From the NCBI GenBank assembly GCA_947685225.1, contig CANTUV010000011.1:62360501-62424500 (forward strand): a DNA stretch of 64,000 nucleotides. The letters run 5' to 3'. Below, piece after piece: positions 61,890-64,000 of the stretch (the stretch's first letter is position 1; each line of letters opens with the position of its first letter). The notes beneath the pieces were generated by a model. It worked only from the letters and a program-made list of their open reading frames with translations. It was not told the origin of the DNA and ran no database searches. This DNA is from Garcia nutans. Taxonomy: Eukaryota; Streptophyta; Magnoliopsida; Malpighiales; Euphorbiaceae. The position numbers were made by a program, and so were the translations under genes.

Positions 61890-63666
61890 ATGGGGAGTTT
61901 GAGCGAAGAAGAGGATCAGTTCTTTGAAGCCCGCGAGGATATCTCCTCCATATTCGATTCAAGTTCTGACTGCCCAGACAATTTCGAGCCTGATTGTGGG
62001 ATTGTTGATTCTTTGCCTGGTACTACTAGTGATGAGGTATGGATTAAGAACCCGAGCAGCATTCATGAACGGCGTAATAAATTTCTCAAATGGATGGGTT
62101 TGAATGTGGATGAAATCACGAAGGATGACCCGGTTAATACTTCTTCGCAAGAAGGAGAAGTTGAGACTGATAGAATGAAAGAACATAGCGGGGCAGTTCT
62201 AAGATCATCATGCTTTGATGATAGGCTTTCGTCAAGCCATTCTTCCATGTCATGTTGGTCCAGTGATACACTAGAGTTGTTAGATCGAGCGTCGGAGGAG
62301 AATTTTATATGTAGAATTAGGAATTTGGATGATGGGACAGAGTTCATTGTTGATGAACTTGGGCAAGATGGCATGCCGGGGAGAATTCGTGAAGTAGGCT
62401 CGAATCGGTCATTTACTGTTGCGGAGTTTGAGAGTTGTCTTGGGTTATCCCCTCTGGTTCAGCAAATGATGCGGAGGGATGCTGAAGAGGCATCTAATTT
62501 CAGGACAGCAAGAAAGCAGGTAAAGATGGGATGGTTGAGGAGATTAGGCGCTGTTGCTTGCATTGTTGATAGACAAGTGGAAGCTGGACAGATCAAATAT
62601 AATGATCCGTATTCTGTTGCAAGGTCTGGCTCTCAGATGGTCAGGGTTCGATCATATAAGAAGAGGTTTAAGGAATTTTCAGCTCTTTATATGAGGCAAG
62701 ATATTCCGGCACATGAAGGTTCAATTTTGACTATGAAGTTCAGTCCTGATGGCCAGTACCTTGCAAGTGCTGGTGAGGATGGAATAGTGCGTGTATGGCA
62801 GGTGATTCAGTTAGAGAGATCAAACGAATTAGGGATGGTTGATATTGATCCTTCGCATGTATACTTCACGGTTAATAATTTTTCTGAATTAGTCCCTTTT
62901 AATGCTGATAAAGAGAAAAGTGGTAAACTCAAGAATCTGCGGACAAAATCACACTCAGTTTGTGTTATCATCCCTCAGAAAGTATTTCGAATATCTGATA
63001 AGCCAATCCATGAATTTTATGGGCACCAAGGAGAGGTCTTGGACATCTCATGGTCAAAGAATAAGGTTAGTACTTGCTTAGATAGCAGTTTAGTTGTTCT
63101 TAGGTTCTACTGTTGAATTGTATTTCTGATTTCTATTTTACTCTGTGCAGTATCTCCTGTCATCTTCTACTGATAGGACTGTTCGCTTATGGCAAGTGGG
63201 ATGCAACCAATGCATGCAAGTCTTTTCCCACAATAACTATGGTGCGTGCTTTGTTTATTTGTCTTTCTCCTACAATTTGTGTCTTGGCATCAGAATGCCA
63301 GTGCTGATTCATATGTTTAGGGATTTTAATTTGTATTCCTTCTAATTGATTGTCTTAGTGCTTCCTTTAATACAGTCACATGTGTTCACTTTAATCCCAT
63401 GGATGATGATTCTTTCATCAGCGGTTCCATAGATGGGAAAGTTCGCATCTGGGCAATTACTGGCTGTCAAGTTATTGACTGGACTGATATAACAGAAATT
63501 GTTACGGCAGTTTGTTATCGTCCTGATGGAAAGGTTTGATTTCTTTCATTAGTTTCTCAAGGTGATCAGGCGCCAGTGACTAAGAAATATTGAGTGTACT
63601 TCTTTATCATGCAGGGTCTAGTTGTTGGCTCCATGATTGGCAGTTGTCGATTTTTTGATATATCTG
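61890..63666 (+). CDS. WDR44-like WD40-repeat protein, 5' part (truncated by window end)
   Basis: Four exons are seen: 61890-63065, 63151-63241, 63376-63533 and 63615-63666, all with GT/AG borders and consistent phases. The gene continues past the window. Exon 1 encodes an acidic N-terminal region (EEEDQFFEAREDISSIFDSS) and a central part (FICRIRNLDDGTEFIVDELG, KMGWLRRLGAVACIVDR). The first WD40 repeats follow with HEGSILTMKFSPDGQYLASA and EDGIVRVWQV. Exons 2 and 3 give further repeats (SSSTDRTVRLWQVG, SGSIDGKVRIWAI), and exon 4 gives GLVVGSMIGSCRFFDIS. The WD40 propeller serves as a protein-binding platform; the plant relatives of WDR44 have no firmly known role that I can assign from sequence. 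The start is chosen at the first ATG before the acidic family N-terminus. It appears intact as far as it is seen. Confidence 0.93.
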
Positions 63667-64000
63667 GTATGTTTTCATCTCTTATTGTAACTCTGCACAG
63701 ACAAGTAAGATATTTAACAGCAGTATATTTACATCTTCCATGGTTCAAATAGTTCTCTGTTACTTCCATCATTGTACTGTTGTGGTGCCATGTAAGAGTT
63801 CTGTATTTTAGTCATGGAATTCTGTGTCATGTTGCCTAACAACGGTTGGAATACCTGCATAATTTTTAAAATTTACACAGCACGAGTCAACCATTCTGTG
63901 CAGTGTTTTTATGGATGGCTAATTGGTTCCCTTTTTGCTATTGAGAAATGTGCAAGAGTTCTCATCTGCAGTTTGCTCCAGGTTTTTTACATTCCTATGC

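Noticed and set aside
62063..62374. Minus-strand frame opposite the WD40 gene
   Set aside because: It is a shadow of exon 1, which has clear family similarity on the + strand.
1..64000. CRISPR array, bacterial operon, phage or organelle insertion
   Set aside because: No spaced direct repeats, ribosome-binding sites or organelle gene signatures were seen. Everything recognised is plant nuclear.

Overview
This is plant nuclear DNA, almost certainly from a eudicot and probably a rosid. It is very AT-rich, its genes have introns, and its gene families (ALMT, Dof, U-box/ARM, ORMDL, plant LRAT-like, WDR44-like) and its copia, gypsy, hAT and Mutator-type repeats are typical of plants. I cannot name the species. 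I see no operons, CRISPR arrays or bacterial features, and recognised no tRNA or rRNA gene.

Six host genes are supported. In order: (1) the last exon of an LRAT-domain thiol-hydrolase-like protein (+, 2487-3175), with a decayed gypsy element just upstream; (2) an aluminium-activated malate transporter (-, 4148-6051) in six exons, whose frame is broken by two opposite 1-bp indels; (3) an intronless PUB22/23/24-type U-box E3 ligase (-, 22050-23270); (4) a complete ORMDL sphingolipid regulator (+, 29798-39415; 157 aa in three exons), whose second intron is 7.8 kb; (5) a Dof zinc-finger transcription factor (-, 43043-44347) with a 24-bp first coding exon; (6) the 5' part of a WDR44-like WD40 protein (+, from 61890), cut by the window edge. 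They have unrelated roles and do not form a cluster.

Most of the rest is layered transposable elements, several with both ends and target-site duplications readable. These are: a non-autonomous LTR element (6847-8601); a degenerate copia element (11493-16247, TSD TTTAC, LTRs about 9% diverged); a large inverted repeat (about 16797-20810) whose left arm was split by a 3.1-kb solo LTR (16921-20043, TSD TTGAT); AT-rich hAT-like MITEs (25875-26443, 27600-28230, 48823-49332, plus related copies near 28300-28990 and 59700-60268); a Pack-MULE-like element carrying a UDP-glucose 4-epimerase gene fragment (31806-32747); and a young, nearly intact chromodomain gypsy element (33154-38637, TSD TTCTT, LTRs about 1% diverged). 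The last two both lie inside ORMDL intron 2. A tRNA-derived SINE (near 58400-58570) and a MULE-like TIR element (60322-60800) lie in the right-hand part.

The stretches 8602-11492, 23271-25866, 39416-43042, 44348-48814 and 49341-58400 are AT-rich and hold no gene I can support, only microsatellites. The most notable observations are the gene-fragment-carrying TIR element nested in a host intron together with a recent retrotransposon, the inverted repeat split by a solo LTR, and the ALMT gene with two compensating frameshifts. I did not find a clearly new biological system.
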